From JAIBBG01 sp043748015 (GTDB taxonomy: Bacteria; Bacteroidota; Bacteroidia; Flavobacteriales_D; Sanyastnellaceae), in contig JAYTOA010000155.1 of assembly GCA_043748015.1 (NCBI GenBank), positions 1 through 14,093 on the forward strand: a stretch of 14,093 bases of DNA, written 5' to 3'. Below the pieces are notes generated by a model that ran no database searches, was not told where the DNA came from, and was given only the letters and a program-made list of their open reading frames with translations. Numbering within the stretch: position 1 is the first letter of the stretch; every line of letters starts with the position of its first letter. This document shows positions 13,122 to 14,093 of this stretch, in pieces. Both the position numbers and the translations under genes were made by a program.

Positions 13122-14093
13122 TTAAAAATCGAAACGAACACCAAGTCTTATCTGTCTTGGCTGACCCAGTCTGTTTGGATCATTTACATACATCCCATAA
13201 TAATTTACAAAGCTGGAAGGACTGTTCTGCTGAGCGATATTCTGCTGAGCAATAGCTGAAGCCAGGTATCCGTCATCATCAGGAGTTCCGGTAAAGCGGT
13301 GAACACCTCTGATATTCTTTGTATTCAAAAGATTCGTAATCCATATGTACACGTTCAGGTTGGCTGACTTCTTCTTGTCGCCTTCACCACCAAATTTCAG
13401 TGCAAAGTTTCTATCAGCGTTGAAGTCAACAGTGAACTGCCATGGTAGTCTGGCACCGTTGATTGAACCCTCCGTACTTGGTGACAATTCACCTGTAATA
13501 GGCGTTGCAAATTGCTGTGGTGTATATGGTGTTCCGGAACCAAGGTTTGTAATGAAGTTGAAACCTGTATTACCCAGCACCTGGAAATCTCCGATCATAG
13601 GACCGTTGTAATCCGTTCCGCCGCCAAAACGATAATCGGTAGTAACGATGATGCGGTGACGTTGGTCATAGTTGAATGGGTTAATACTTCTAAGGTTAGG
13701 AATACCAGCATTGATAAGAGCTGTCTGCGATTGTGACGTTGAACCCGTTCCATCTGCAAACTGAAGTGTGTATGAAGCATTCAATCTCACATTGCCTGTG
13801 CGACGAAGGTCATAAGTCAATGTCAAACCCTTTACAGTACCAAAGTCAATATTATCGAATGCGCGGTAGGCAGTTGGATATGCTCCGACATACTTCCTGA
13901 TTTGAATCATGTTGCGAAGCTCACGATAGAAAGCTTCCACTTTCAATGAAGAAGTCTTTGAAAGAACTTGCTGGAATCCGAGAGCATAGTCAACTGTACG
14001 CTCGGGTTTCAATGCAGGATTGGTAATCAATGGATCACTTTGGAAACGCATATTGAGATAATCGGCAGGGTTAAATCTGCTGAATTCTGTTGG
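13122..14093 (-). CDS. TonB-dependent receptor, C-terminal barrel part (partial at window edge)
   Basis: The frame stays open to the right edge, so the plug and N-terminal regions lie outside the window; 323 residues are visible. The sequence is a typical C-terminal barrel of a SusC/CirA-like receptor: NPADYLNMRFQSDPLITNP and LKPERTVDYALGFQQ, then alternating amphipathic strands, NPFNYDQRHRIIVTTDYRF, GTPYTPQQ, ARLPWQFTVDFNADRNF, VYIWITNLLNTKN, and a final strand IRLGVRFDF ending in phenylalanine, as outer-membrane barrels need for BAM recognition. Such receptors import ligands using TonB energy. No SusD-like lipoprotein follows; a giant exported protein comes next after 33 nt instead. The ligand cannot be guessed. 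Confidence 0.9.
   Translation of the reverse strand, partial: PTEFSRFNPADYLNMRFQSDPLITNPALKPERTVDYALGFQQVLSKTSSLKVEAFYRELRNMIQIRKYVGAYPTAYRAFDNIDFGTVKGLTLTYDLRRTGNVRLNASYTLQFADGTGSTSQSQTALINAGIPNLRSINPFNYDQRHRIIVTTDYRFGGGTDYNGPMIGDFQVLGNTGFNFITNLGSGTPYTPQQFATPITGELSPSTEGSINGARLPWQFTVDFNADRNFALKFGGEGDKKKSANLNVYIWITNLLNTKNIRGVHRFTGTPDDDGYLASAIAQQNIAQQNSPSSFVNYYGMYVNDPNRLGQPRQIRLGVRFDF
13225..13254 (-). repeat. Tandem 15-bp repeat inside the receptor gene
   Basis: TTCTGCTGAGCGATA (13225-13239) is followed at once by TTCTGCTGAGCAATA (13240-13254), 14 of 15 bases identical. It is in frame and encodes IAQQN twice in a loop-like region near the C-terminus. It may come from replication slippage; a surface-loop position would tolerate it. 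Confidence 0.75.

Overview
The window looks like a chromosomal segment of a member of the Bacteroidota. The main evidence is an outer-membrane operon typical of the phylum: a TonB-dependent receptor, a giant secreted protein whose end resembles a type IX secretion (T9SS) C-terminal domain, and a PorV/PorQ-family barrel. Other evidence is TAnnTTTG-like -7 promoter elements, almost no Shine-Dalgarno sequences, and several lipoproteins with Bacteroidota-style lipoboxes. There are no tRNA, rRNA, CRISPR or transposase signals, and no stretch over 300 bases lacks a gene. Genus cannot be judged from the sequence alone.

Left block (1-6842, plus strand): the window opens inside the tail of an unknown gene and a broken thioredoxin C-terminal half. 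A lipoprotein fusing a rhodanese and a thioredoxin domain follows. Next come purK (purine synthesis), then thyA and folA (dTMP synthesis and folate recycling) followed closely by an unknown lipoprotein. A hairpin terminator separates that group from a HupE/UreJ-like membrane protein. Then come yidD, a small Met-rich lipoprotein and hemB, packed so tightly (ATGA overlap, 3-nt gap) that they are probably co-transcribed. purK and thyA each have a -7-like element ending 4 nt before the start codon, which suggests leaderless or nearly leaderless mRNAs.

Middle (6839-7704, minus strand): greA and a HIT-family nucleotide hydrolase form a coupled pair (TAATG overlap). It converges on hemB with overlapping stop codons and no visible terminator between the two.

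Right block (7800-14093, minus strand): transcription enters from beyond the right edge through the TonB-dependent receptor (C-terminal part only), then a 1406-residue secreted protein, then the PorV/PorQ-like barrel, with gaps of 33 and 21 nt. A hairpin followed by a T-rich tract ends this operon before greA. This set is the most interesting part of the window. It encodes a receptor barrel, one giant exported protein with an unusual T9SS-like C-terminus, and a barrel of the family that carries T9SS cargo, which suggests a dedicated outer-membrane assembly of unknown function.
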